The notes under the pieces: generated by a model
The model's database searches: none
The model's input: only the letters and a program-made list of their open reading frames with translations
What the model was told of the DNA's origin: nothing
Program-made: the position numbers and the translations under genes
Shown here: in pieces, positions 47,132-55,871 of the stretch
Layout: the number at the start of each line of letters is the position of its first letter
Numbering within the stretch: position 1 is the first letter of the stretch
Assembly: GCF_023109675.1 (NCBI RefSeq)
Contig: NZ_JALDUR010000003.1
Location: 124,001 to 188,000, forward strand
Length of the DNA stretch: 64,000 nucleotides
From: Streptococcus parasanguinis
GTDB taxonomy: Bacteria; Bacillota; Bacilli; Lactobacillales; Streptococcaceae
Direction: 5' to 3'

Positions 47132-49984
47132 GTGGCAAGATATTTAGTAGGGCCTTACAACAATAGTTGGAACTTTATGGATGCGGTTGAAAAAGCGCAG
47201 GATGGGGATACCATCGAGTTTGAAAATGGGTATGTCTTTCAATGGCCGACAAATAAAGTGATCGAGATCGACAAGAACCTTCATTTTGTGGGGCATGTGG
47301 TCCCAAATCCAAATGGCAATGGGCGCATGTTTAACAACACGATTGAGGCTTCCTTCCGATTTGTAGAGGGAGCTCAGGTGACATTTGAAGATCTGTGGTT
47401 TAAAGTTGGTGGGAATTATACTACCTTGCTCTTATGGAATAGCTCAGATATCACCTGTAAACAGGTCTATTTTGAAGCAACCACTCCAACAAATAATGAA
47501 TTTTTTATCTATATGGATACGCATTCGAAGTTGACACTGGAAGGAGTCGGGATGAAGGTTCCGGAAAAACACCAAAGTGCCATCGGAATGTCAGCATCAG
47601 AATTGTCTATTCGCAATTCAACGATCTTTTCTAAGATTGATCTGTCAGAAGGATCTAAATTGACCTTAGAAAATGTCCATATTGAAAAATTTGGGAATAA
47701 TACGATCCATGCCAAGGACTCAGAAGTGATTGCAAAAAATTCAACGATTACAGGCGGGGATCTGGAAAAGGATTTTCCACCAGTTTGGTTGAGGAATGTC
47801 ATCTGGGAGTCTGAAAACTGTAAAATTGAGCTACCTACCGGTACTGGGGTCTGTCTTGATAATAATGTTCAATTCAATTCGGATTCGGATCGTATAACCT
47901 CCATCAATTCATTCAATAGTATGATCCGAGCTCACCAGGCTACATTTACAGAATTTTTATGCGTCTATGAAGAGTCCTTTGCTTCCCTGACTGGAGAAAC
48001 AACCTTCTTGAATGAGAATGCCGAAACCATTTCATTTGGCGTTTTTGATGATGGTGTGCTGATGGCTGAGCATATGATTTGTCATAAGATTGCGGATCCT
48101 AATATACGGCTTCAAGGTGGAGCCTTTGCGAAGGTGGGCACCATGACCTATAAGCAAGGGGATGCGCGTGATCTGACCAAGGAAATCGAGGATGACTGTG
48201 ATTATCTTGTTGGCAGAGAAGTGGCGAAGGGAAATGCGCAAGTCGTTCCTACGGGACAGGCGACGGATGCAACGGTGGCTCCAACCACCGCAAGAGACTC
48301 TGGACCAGAGAAGAAACAAGATGCTCTTCAAGAACTCAATAGCCTGATTGGTCTTGAAAAAGTCAAACATGAGATCAAGAAAATGATCAACATGGTGGAA
48401 TTTAACAAGAAACGAATCGCCAGTGGCAAGGCACCTGAAAAGCAAACCTTGCATGCTGCCTTTATGGGAAATCCTGGTACAGGGAAAACCACTGTGGCCC
48501 GTCTGTTGGGACAAGTGCTCTTTGATGCGGGTGTCCTCTCAGGGGAAGAATTCCGTTTCGTGGAAGCAACGGAGTCCGATCTGATTTCTTCGAATATTGG
48601 AGGAACGGCTGAACAGACCCAAGCCCTGCTTGAAAAAGCGCGAGGAGGCATTCTCTTTATTGATGAAGCCTATAGCTTGGATAAAAAGGACAGCGGTGCG
48701 GACTTTGGGATCGAGGCGATCAATACCATCCTCAAATTTATGGAGGACAATCGTGACGACATCATGATTATCTTTGCCGGCTATACCAAGGAAATGGAGG
48801 AGTTCTTAAAGACCAATCCAGGCCTTCGTTCTCGGGTACCAAATAATTTCATCTTTGAAGATTTCACAGGAGATGAGATTGTCCAACTAGGTGAAATGAT
48901 CCTGAGCAAAGGAGACTACAAACTCGAAGACCGGGATTACTATGCGCGGCATGTTAAACGGGCTTATGATGGCTCGCTAGATAAGAGCAATGGTCGCTGG
49001 ATCCGTAACCTGGATGAGCAATTGACCAAGACCATGGCAGATCGGGTGGTGGCCCAAGGTTCTGACGATATTGAGACCATCCTCAATAGCGATATTGATG
49101 CTGTTCTTAACCAAGGTAAGTATCAAGCAGGAGCCGACAAGGAAGAAGATGGGATGGCTGCCCTCAACCGTTTGGTTGGAATTGCTAAGGTGAAAGAGCA
49201 AGTTGAACAATTCGTGGCCATGGCTGAGTTCAACCAAAAACGGGCTGAACAAGGTGGCATCGTTGAAGATACGACCTTGCACTCTCTCTTTCTTGGAAAC
49301 CCCGGTACAGGGAAAACGACTGTGGCCCGCATTTTGGGTAATATCCTCTTCCAAAAGGGGGTTATCAAGCAGAAGAAGTTTATCGAAGTATCCCGGAGCA
49401 ATCTGGTTGGAGGCTACCAAGGTCAAACAGCCTTGAAGACGCGCGAAGTCCTAGAAAGTGCACTGGGTGGAGTCCTCTTTATCGATGAGGCCTATACGCT
49501 TTATACCGGTTTAAATGACGATTTTGGGAAGGAAGCCTTGGACGAAGTCCTCAAATTTATGGAGGATCACCGCCGCGATATCGTCATTATCTTTGCTGGT
49601 TACACGAAAGAGATGCACGACTTCTTGCAGGTCAATTCAGGTCTACAAAGCCGGATCCCAACTACATTTGATTTTGAAGACTACAGCCCAGATGAGATCG
49701 TGGAGATCGGTTTGTTAGGATTGCGTAAGCAAGGTTACCAGGTCAATGAAGCCCTTTATGGAGAGATTGTGAAAGGGAATTATATGCGTGCCAATGACCA
49801 TAGTAATGGTCGCTGGGTCCGCAATCTCAATGAAAAACTCTTGCGCCAAGTATCAACTCGGGTAACCCGTGAAGGTAGTACAGACTACAATTCCATTTTG
49901 GATCAAGATTTGGAAGCTTTGAGAGAGAATAGCAGTTCAGAGCAACCCCATACCGTGGATGATCAAGGCTATGTTCTTCCTTAA
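47132..49984 (+). CDS. Beta-helix protein fused to two EccA/CbbX-like AAA+ ATPase modules
   Basis: 950 aa from GTG 47132, selected because AAAGGAG lies 6 nt upstream; the open frame reaches back to 47042, across a likely -10 (GTTACAAT). Residues 1-370 form a right-handed beta-helix-like repeat region (DAVEKAQDGDTIEFENG, later SELSIRNSTIFSK, SKLTLENVHI). An Ala/Thr/Pro linker follows (about 375-400). Two AAA+ modules of the SpoVK/CbbX/EccA type come last: Walker A GNPGTGKTT at 446-454 and 722-730, each with FIDEAY Walker B and the GYTKEM loop. There is no signal peptide, so it is cytosolic. Mycobacterial ESX systems use EccA, a related AAA+; a T7SS link here is inference from proximity. Confidence 0.82.
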   Translation: MARYLVGPYNNSWNFMDAVEKAQDGDTIEFENGYVFQWPTNKVIEIDKNLHFVGHVVPNPNGNGRMFNNTIEASFRFVEGAQVTFEDLWFKVGGNYTTLLLWNSSDITCKQVYFEATTPTNNEFFIYMDTHSKLTLEGVGMKVPEKHQSAIGMSASELSIRNSTIFSKIDLSEGSKLTLENVHIEKFGNNTIHAKDSEVIAKNSTITGGDLEKDFPPVWLRNVIWESENCKIELPTGTGVCLDNNVQFNSDSDRITSINSFNSMIRAHQATFTEFLCVYEESFASLTGETTFLNENAETISFGVFDDGVLMAEHMICHKIADPNIRLQGGAFAKVGTMTYKQGDARDLTKEIEDDCDYLVGREVAKGNAQVVPTGQATDATVAPTTARDSGPEKKQDALQELNSLIGLEKVKHEIKKMINMVEFNKKRIASGKAPEKQTLHAAFMGNPGTGKTTVARLLGQVLFDAGVLSGEEFRFVEATESDLISSNIGGTAEQTQALLEKARGGILFIDEAYSLDKKDSGADFGIEAINTILKFMEDNRDDIMIIFAGYTKEMEEFLKTNPGLRSRVPNNFIFEDFTGDEIVQLGEMILSKGDYKLEDRDYYARHVKRAYDGSLDKSNGRWIRNLDEQLTKTMADRVVAQGSDDIETILNSDIDAVLNQGKYQAGADKEEDGMAALNRLVGIAKVKEQVEQFVAMAEFNQKRAEQGGIVEDTTLHSLFLGNPGTGKTTVARILGNILFQKGVIKQKKFIEVSRSNLVGGYQGQTALKTREVLESALGGVLFIDEAYTLYTGLNDDFGKEALDEVLKFMEDHRRDIVIIFAGYTKEMHDFLQVNSGLQSRIPTTFDFEDYSPDEIVEIGLLGLRKQGYQVNEALYGEIVKGNYMRANDHSNGRWVRNLNEKLLRQVSTRVTREGSTDYNSILDQDLEALRENSSSEQPHTVDDQGYVLP

Positions 49985-50004
49985 GCTGAAGGAACAAGAA
50001 AAAA

Positions 50005-50183
50005 GAGGCTGGGACAAAAGTCCTAGCCTCTCAATTATTTTTGGATTGTCGAGCAAGACGCAGTGGTTGAGTGGGCTCTACTACGCTGATTTCATCAGCT
50101 TTTACAGCCCTACTCAACTGTGCGGAGGTGGGACGACGAAATCGAATTCTAACGAATTATCGATTTCTGTCCCACTCTCTTTT
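50005..50183. repeat. 179-nt intergenic repeat, copy 2
   Basis: Differs from 3915-4093 at only two positions near its right end. The starting hairpin can terminate the AAA+ gene and the right end abuts the pepS -10 region, so it may supply part of the pepS promoter. Confidence 0.9.
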
Positions 50184-50238
50184 TACATGGACTTATGGTA
50201 TACTAGGAGGAGATCATTCACTTATGAAGGAGAAAACA

Positions 50239-51480
50239 ATGGTTTTACCAAATTTTAAAGAAAACCTCGAAAAATACGCTAAATTGTTAGTGGCGAACGG
50301 TATCAATGTGCAACCTGGGCATACCTTGGTCTTGAACATCGATGTGGAACAAAGAGAATTGGCCCACTTGATCGTGAAGGAAGCCTATGCCTTGGGGGCG
50401 CATGAAGTGATTGTCCAATGGGCAGATGATTTCACTACCCGGGAAAAATTCCTCCATGCACCGATGGATCGTTTGGACAATGTGCCAGACTACAAGATTG
50501 CGGAGATGAACTACCTCTTAGACCACAAAGCTAGTCGCTTGGGTGTGCGCTCGTCTGATCCAGGTGCCTTAAATGGTGTTGATGCAGAGAAGCTTTCTGC
50601 CTCGGCTAAGGCTTTGGGCATGGCCATGAAACCAATGCGCATCGCTACTCAATCTAACAAGGTCAGCTGGACCGTTGCTGCAGCAGCAGGTTTAGAATGG
50701 GCGAAAAAGGTCTTCCCAAATGCGGCGAGCGATGAAGAAGCAGTGGATCTCCTGTGGGATCAAATCTTCAAGACTTGCCGAGTCTACGAGGAAGATCCAG
50801 TCAAGGCTTGGGAAGAGCATGCAGCTATTCTCAAGAGCAAGGCAGATACACTGAATAAGGAACAATTCTCAGCCCTTCATTACACAGCCCCAGGGACTGA
50901 TTTGACTCTTGGCTTGCCGAAAAACCACGTCTGGGAATCTGCCGGAGCCATCAATGCCCAAGGCGAAAGCTTCTTGCCAAACATGCCGACAGAAGAGGTC
51001 TTCACAGCTCCTGACTTCCGTCGCGCAGAAGGTTATGTAACGTCTACAAAACCGCTTAGCTATAACGGAAACATCATCGAAGGGATCAAAGTGACCTTTG
51101 AAAATGGAGAAATTGTGGATATCACAGCAGAAAAAGGCGATCAAGTCATGAAAGATTTGGTCTTCAAAAACAAGGGAGCGCGTGCCTTGGGTGAATGTGC
51201 CCTCGTCCCAGATCCAAGCCCAATTTCCCAATCAGGCATTACCTTCTTCAATACGCTCTTCGATGAAAATGCCTCTAACCACTTGGCCATCGGAGCAGCC
51301 TATGCAACCAGTGTAGAAGGTGGCGCAGAGTTCACAGAAGAAGAACTCGAAGCAGCCGGCCTTAACCGCTCAGACGTCCACGTCGACTTCATGATCGGCT
51401 CAAGCCAAATGGATATCGACGGTATCCGAGAAGACGGCACCCGCGTCCCAGTCTTCCGCAACGGAGATTGGGCGATATAG
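50239..51480 (+). CDS. pepS: Aminopeptidase PepS (M29 family)
   Basis: 413 aa from ATG 50239 with AAGGAG 6 nt upstream. The open frame extends back to 50071, but that part is the intergenic repeat and is not coding. M29 signatures: GHTLVLNIDVEQ-like start, ALGAHEVIVQW, GTDLTLGLP, and metal-ligand residues in the C-terminal half (EGYVTSTKPLSYNG, LGECALVPDPSPIS, HLAIGAAY, HVDFMIGS). Cytosolic metal aminopeptidase trimming peptides from Arg/aromatic N-termini in lactic streptococci. Confidence 0.94.
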   Translation: MVLPNFKENLEKYAKLLVANGINVQPGHTLVLNIDVEQRELAHLIVKEAYALGAHEVIVQWADDFTTREKFLHAPMDRLDNVPDYKIAEMNYLLDHKASRLGVRSSDPGALNGVDAEKLSASAKALGMAMKPMRIATQSNKVSWTVAAAAGLEWAKKVFPNAASDEEAVDLLWDQIFKTCRVYEEDPVKAWEEHAAILKSKADTLNKEQFSALHYTAPGTDLTLGLPKNHVWESAGAINAQGESFLPNMPTEEVFTAPDFRRAEGYVTSTKPLSYNGNIIEGIKVTFENGEIVDITAEKGDQVMKDLVFKNKGARALGECALVPDPSPISQSGITFFNTLFDENASNHLAIGAAYATSVEGGAEFTEEELEAAGLNRSDVHVDFMIGSSQMDIDGIREDGTRVPVFRNGDWAI

Positions 51481-51680
51481 GGAGCAGGACAGAAATCAGT
51501 AACTCGAAGAGTTTGATTTCTACCTCGCTTTTCGATTTTAAGGCTCGGGCAAAAAAGGTCCACAGGACCTTTTTAGTCCCCCCCGCACAGTTGATGAGGA
51601 AGGGGCCTTGCTTCGCAATCCCTATCTACTACCTCAAAACAGTGTTTTGAGCCATCAACCCCTGTGCCCAAAATATAATA
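51481..51680. repeat. Diverged inverted relative of the 179-nt repeat, and noncoding stretch after pepS
   Basis: Read in reverse, it shares GGACAGAAATC, GATTTC and CCGCACAGTTGA with the 179-nt element in the same order. It carries an added segment of about 50 nt that contains a GGTCC-ACA-GGACC hairpin. No gene is present from 51481 to 51841. Confidence 0.6.
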
Positions 51681-51690
51681 GAGTAAAAAG

Positions 51691-51722
51691 TATCCAACTG
51701 CTAAGAAGTTAGATACTTTTTT
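51691..51722 (+). terminator. Terminator before DUF443-like genes
   Basis: AGTATC-C-AACT pairs with AGTT-A-GATACT (one mismatch), followed by a T7 run. Confidence 0.75.
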
Positions 51723-51841
51723 TGGTCAAAACTTGATCATCAAAGTAAAATCAGGTATGATGGATGGTATGTTCTTTTATGAATAAATAATATAATTATG
51801 ACTGTCTAAGAATAAAATAGTATAGAAAGTAAGATCAATCT

Positions 51842-52510
51842 ATGTTTAAACCAGCAAAAATCGATCGTTTGCCGAAAATGAATTTTCGATATCGTTTGTT
51901 AAAAGTAGAGAATGAATGGTATTTAATGGACGTCGATCGACCAATTATCATCACCTATTTTCTTCCATGGTTTACCTATTTTATCCCTCATAAAGGTTAT
52001 CAGCTAACAGAGGATGAAGTAGAAGCAATAGCTCCGAAAGTTCTTAAAAGAGATAAGAACATACTTTCAACTCAGACTAAAGCAGGGATTTCAACACTTG
52101 GTGCTGGTTCCTTAGCAGTTTTACTAGGTAGAGCTTTTCCGATAGAGGATTATTTATATTTTACTTCCCATCTACTGAATCTAGTGCTAATGATCCTTGT
52201 TCTAATCATTGCTTTTGGAATTCGCATTTGGATCAGTATTGGGAAAAAAGAGTCGGTCATAAAGCCTTCCAAGAAAGCTAAAAAAATGTATTGTCGCCCA
52301 GTAAGATTTAGGTTACTACTAAAAAATCTTCTATTAGTAACATTGGCTTTATTTCTTTCAGCTGTATCATTTTGCTTTGTTCTGAGTACCAGTAAACCCA
52401 ATCTAATTCTTCATGTGGCCTTATTTGCTTTTTCATTGGTTTTTTTATCACATGGTAATTTATTATTATATGCTTCAGGCGAGGATTATAAGGCAAAAAT
52501 TAAAAAATAG
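51842..52510 (+). CDS. DUF443-like tandem membrane protein, copy 1 (candidate T7 immunity)
   Basis: 222 aa. The polar start (KMNFRYRLLKVENEWYLMDVDRPIIITYFLPWFTYFIPHK) is the pattern of the DUF443 'tandem five-TM' family. About four to five hydrophobic segments follow (near 83-100, 108-130, 160-182, 188-208). In S. aureus a DUF443 protein protects against the membrane-depolarising T7 toxin TspA. No toxin gene is adjacent here, so this may be an orphan immunity gene. It is followed at 32 nt by a close paralogue. AT-rich. Confidence 0.72.
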   Translation: MFKPAKIDRLPKMNFRYRLLKVENEWYLMDVDRPIIITYFLPWFTYFIPHKGYQLTEDEVEAIAPKVLKRDKNILSTQTKAGISTLGAGSLAVLLGRAFPIEDYLYFTSHLLNLVLMILVLIIAFGIRIWISIGKKESVIKPSKKAKKMYCRPVRFRLLLKNLLLVTLALFLSAVSFCFVLSTSKPNLILHVALFAFSLVFLSHGNLLLYASGEDYKAKIKK

Positions 52511-52542
52511 GAAAAAGTGTAAATGTTAAGAAAGGATGATCT

Positions 52543-53211
52543 ATGTTTAAACCAGCAAAAATCGAACGGTTGCCCAAAATGAACTTTCGCTATCATTTAT
52601 TAAAAGTTGACGGAGAGTGGTATTTGATGGAAGTCGATCGGCCGATTATCATCACCTATTTTCTTCCGTGGTTTGTTTATTTTATCCCTCATAAAGCCTA
52701 TCAGCTGACAGAGGATGAAGTAGGAGTCCTAGCTCCAAAAGTATTTGAAAGAGACAAGAAGCATCAGAGTTTAGTGAATAATAATATCGGGAGGGCATCG
52801 GTTGGTCTAGGTGTAACCTCCATGCTATTAGCAAGGGCGTTTCCAATAGAAAAATACCTCAATTTTACCTCTCACTTGCTTAATCTATCCTTGATGATGT
52901 TGATTTTAATTTTTGTAGTGGGACTTCGGATTTGGATGGGTAGAGGGGAAGGGATGCAGGAAATTGTGGCAGATAAAACACCTCGAAAAGTGTATTGCTT
53001 TCCTGAATATATAAAAAACATACTATTACCTTTAATATATGTAACTTTTCTTATAGTCATGTTCATTGCAGTATGTTATGCAATTTTAATAAACTTTGAG
53101 CCCAATTTTATAATACATTTTGGTCTATTAATCTCATCATTTCTATTTTTATCAGCTGGGAATTTAATTTTTTATTCCCCAATCATCTCTTTCAAAGCCA
53201 AAGTCAAGTAG
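52543..53211 (+). CDS. DUF443-like tandem membrane protein, copy 2 (candidate T7 immunity)
   Basis: 222 aa, equal in length to copy 1. The first ~60 residues are almost the same (MFKPAKIERLPKMNFRYHLL...), but the membrane part has diverged widely. Such conserved N-terminus with variable membrane domain suggests duplication followed by change in specificity. AAAGGATG precedes the ATG. The same caution on function applies as for copy 1. Confidence 0.72.
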   Translation: MFKPAKIERLPKMNFRYHLLKVDGEWYLMEVDRPIIITYFLPWFVYFIPHKAYQLTEDEVGVLAPKVFERDKKHQSLVNNNIGRASVGLGVTSMLLARAFPIEKYLNFTSHLLNLSLMMLILIFVVGLRIWMGRGEGMQEIVADKTPRKVYCFPEYIKNILLPLIYVTFLIVMFIAVCYAILINFEPNFIIHFGLLISSFLFLSAGNLIFYSPIISFKAKVK

Positions 53212-53294
53212 ATCAAGTTAAGTGAAATTCAGAAGCAAGTGCAACATCCATCTGCTTTTGGATCTTAAAGGAATTTCTTAGAAAGGAGCATGTC

Positions 53295-54299
53295 ATGAAA
53301 AACGAAAAGACAGTCGGTATTGAGCAGGTGAACAAAGTCTACTTTAAAAGTTTAGCCAATACACGTGCTTCAGCGGCTATGATGATCACTTCGTGGACAG
53401 GCGTATTTCTGTTCGCGATTGCAATCCTTTGTTTTTATTCGTATGATGTATCAAAAGGTATAAAACCATTTAGTCATTGGTTTTTTGATATCCTCGTCAT
53501 CTATTGTCTTTACCATATCATTACATTTTTCTTGCCGTTAATGGGGACATTTATATATAGAAGACAAGTATTGTCAACGACCCTACTCTTATTCACCTAT
53601 GCAGGGATGTTTTTATCGCTCCAAGTCATGGGCTTGCTCATCATTGTTTCTGCTCTGGCAAATAAAGAATTTGAGGTAGGTTTCCCGAAATATGGCTTCA
53701 TCGTCATTCCTTTTCTTGTGATTTGTACCTTAGTGGGCTTTATTTATAATTATTTTTGGCTTAAGAAGCAGTTAAAGATTGGCTTTTCACCAACTAGAAC
53801 CCTAGGAAATTATTTCGCAAAATCAAGTAGTTACAGTAGCAATGCCCTAACGATCATCTTCGTCTGCTCCATGATAGGAGCGGCCCTTACTGGCTATTAT
53901 GGAGTGGTGCTAGGAGTATCCGTAAGCATACTATTCAGTTACGCTTTTACTCAGTTGCTGACAGAAGTGGGTTACCTCTTGTATTTGAAAACAAAAAGCA
54001 AGGAATACTGGGAGGATGAACCTGAAGATAATCCGACGTTGTGGGATTTACTATGGAATTGGTTGAAAGGCTTCAGCCTAAAAAAAGCTAAACTTCGCAT
54101 TCCGTTAGAAATAGTATGCTATCTATTGATGTTTGTAGCACTTGATCATTTAGGATATGCTGATGCAAAGGTAAGACGACCAATCTGGTTGGTGTGGCTT
54201 GTCAGAATGATTACCCTAGGAATTGCCTTGGACTTCTTTATTAGCATGGCACGTACCATCATACGCAAGTTTTCGAATAAAAGGCAAGGCAAAAAATAA
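53295..54299 (+). CDS. Multi-pass membrane protein, unknown function
   Basis: 334 aa with about eight to nine hydrophobic segments, AAAGGAG 8 nt before the ATG. It has no transporter motif I recognise. A polar loop around 240-265 is rich in Glu/Trp (YWEDEPEDNPTLWDLLWNW). It is in the same direction as the two DUF443-like genes and may share their transcript. A two-way terminator follows. It could be another immunity-type membrane protein, but there is no direct evidence. Confidence 0.6.
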   Translation: MKNEKTVGIEQVNKVYFKSLANTRASAAMMITSWTGVFLFAIAILCFYSYDVSKGIKPFSHWFFDILVIYCLYHIITFFLPLMGTFIYRRQVLSTTLLLFTYAGMFLSLQVMGLLIIVSALANKEFEVGFPKYGFIVIPFLVICTLVGFIYNYFWLKKQLKIGFSPTRTLGNYFAKSSSYSSNALTIIFVCSMIGAALTGYYGVVLGVSVSILFSYAFTQLLTEVGYLLYLKTKSKEYWEDEPEDNPTLWDLLWNWLKGFSLKKAKLRIPLEIVCYLLMFVALDHLGYADAKVRRPIWLVWLVRMITLGIALDFFISMARTIIRKFSNKRQGKK

Positions 54300-54307
54300 C
54301 AAAAAAA

Positions 54308-54347
54308 TACCTAACCGAGAGCTTTCTCAGTTAGGTATTTTTGTCAT
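54308..54347. terminator. Bidirectional terminator between membrane protein and def
   Basis: ATACCTAAC-C-GAGA pairs with TCTC-A-GTTAGGTAT, with A-run and T-run on both sides. Confidence 0.88.
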
Positions 54348-54363
54348 TTACGCCCTTTGTATC

Positions 54364-54978
54364 TTATTCTAATATCAAAAGTCCTTCTTTGATTTCAAAT
54401 GGGTTGTTTGGGTTGATGCGGTCATAGAACATGATGCCGTTGGTGTGGTCGATTTCATGTTGAACGACAATGGAGTTGTAGCCTTTGAGTTTGATGCGTT
54501 TCTTTTCCCCATCTTTTGTGAAATACTCAACCGTCACGCGGGCATGACGAACCACATAGCCTGGGACGTTGCGGTCTACAGAGAGACAGCCTTCCCCGTC
54601 GCCAAGAGCTGCATCTTGCACAGAATGGGCGACAACCTTTGGATTGTACATGACTTCTTGAAGGCTATAGGCTTCTTTTGGTGGGTTGCCATCGGCATCT
54701 TCTGGATTGGGAACCAAAACAGCGATAATCCGTTTAGAGATATCCAACTGTGGTGCGGCAAGTCCAACTCCTCCACGGAGGCCAAGTTTTTCAGCCATAA
54801 CAGGGTCTTGAGAATGGTGCAAGAATTGCATCATTTTTTCACCCAGGATAATTTCCTGATCAGACAAAGGGAAGGTTACATCTTCTGCAACAGCTCGAAG
54901 TGTTGGATTTCCTTCGCGGATAATGTCATCCATATCAATCAAATGGGACGCTCTTGTAACTTTTTCAATTGCTTTCAT
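54364..54978 (-). CDS. def: Peptide deformylase
   Basis: 204 aa. All three motifs are present: GVGLAAPQ (70-77), EGCLS with metal ligand Cys131, and QHEIDH with His174, Glu175 and His178. Removes the formyl group from nascent proteins. The insertion-containing, type II length is normal for Gram-positives. Monocistronic on the minus strand. Confidence 0.97.
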   Translation of the reverse strand: MKAIEKVTRASHLIDMDDIIREGNPTLRAVAEDVTFPLSDQEIILGEKMMQFLHHSQDPVMAEKLGLRGGVGLAAPQLDISKRIIAVLVPNPEDADGNPPKEAYSLQEVMYNPKVVAHSVQDAALGDGEGCLSVDRNVPGYVVRHARVTVEYFTKDGEKKRIKLKGYNSIVVQHEIDHTNGIMFYDRINPNNPFEIKEGLLILE

Positions 54979-55032
54979 CGTTTTACTCTCACTTTCTTTC
55001 TACCCTCCATGATAACACAAAAGAACCTGAAA

Positions 55033-55725
55033 TTAAAGTTTTCTGTCAGTTGTTTCCGTGTGTTTGATGGACAAGTCCCCCATTCTTTTTCGGTCTAAAA
55101 TCGTATAGACCCGTCCTTCTCTTTTGATCAACCCCTCGTCAATCATCTGTTTGATCACGCGACTAAGGTGGCGGTAGCTGATCCCAAAACGCAGGGCCAG
55201 CTGATTCATCTTGGGCTTGAGGGTCCCATTTTCATCGCAATGTTCCAGAAAATGCGTAGCGAGGCGTTCCTTGACCGAATAATGAAAGTTTGCAGGAGCC
55301 AAATAGTTGATCTGGTGCAATTTCTCAGCCAAGGTCTTGGCCGTAGAGCGCAAAAAGGTTGGATCAAACAGGAGGCGCTTCTTAAAGTGCTGGGCTGGGA
55401 GCTGGACGACTAGCGAGTCTTGGTCTGCAATGACTGATGAGATACAGACCCGATCGAGCAGGAGCTCAATCTCTCCTAAGAGTCCAGGTTTTTCTTGGAT
55501 TTCAAGGATGGTGTCGCTGCCATTTTCAAGACTGTGGATAATCTTGAGCCGGCCTTTGAGAAAATAAGGAATGACATCTTGCTCAGAACCTTGGCGGCAG
55601 ATATAATCTCCAGCCTGATAGAGAACGAGGTCCAGCTGGCTGAGACAGTCGCCTGGAAAGATCTGGTCCAATTGGTAGTCAGTGATGATCTCCTTGAGTC
55701 TTGTAGATGGGGAAATTTTTTTCAT
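55033..55725 (-). CDS. Crp/Fnr-family transcriptional regulator
   Basis: 230 aa. The N-terminal cyclic-nucleotide-binding-like beta-roll (about 20-130) has GDYICRQGSEQDVIPYFLKGRLKI and LGEIELLL. A dimer helix and C-terminal HTH (about 175-215, MNQLALRFGISYRHLSRVIKQM) follow. The residues expected for cAMP contact are not evident and there is no iron-sulfur Cys cluster. It is divergent from two MFS genes with the palindrome AGGACA-AA-TGTCCT just upstream of its ATG, so it probably controls itself and those transporters. Confidence 0.88.
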   Translation of the reverse strand: MKKISPSTRLKEIITDYQLDQIFPGDCLSQLDLVLYQAGDYICRQGSEQDVIPYFLKGRLKIIHSLENGSDTILEIQEKPGLLGEIELLLDRVCISSVIADQDSLVVQLPAQHFKKRLLFDPTFLRSTAKTLAEKLHQINYLAPANFHYSVKERLATHFLEHCDENGTLKPKMNQLALRFGISYRHLSRVIKQMIDEGLIKREGRVYTILDRKRMGDLSIKHTETTDRKL

Positions 55726-55741
55726 CTCACTCTCCTAAAAT

Positions 55742-55755
55742 AGGACAAATGTCCT
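55742..55755. promoter_or_regulatory. Palindromic operator candidate for the Crp/Fnr-like regulator
   Basis: AGGACA-AA-TGTCCT, arms perfectly inverted, 17 nt upstream of the regulator ATG and in the shared divergent region. ACTAGT occurs twice further on (about 55799 and 55827), a possible second site. Confidence 0.5.
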
Positions 55756-55871
55756 GTTTTTCTATTTCTAAATTGATTATACTAGGATTCTATTGAAAAT
55801 ACTAGTTTGAATCTTTTTTGAAAAAACTAGTGAAATCAAAGTATTACCAGTAAAGTGTAGGAAATAAAAAA

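Noticed and set aside
50071-50238. Long N-terminal extension of PepS
   Set aside because: This open frame is part of the 179-nt repeat, which has the same translation at 3981 where no peptidase follows; AAGGAG and family length place the start at 50239.
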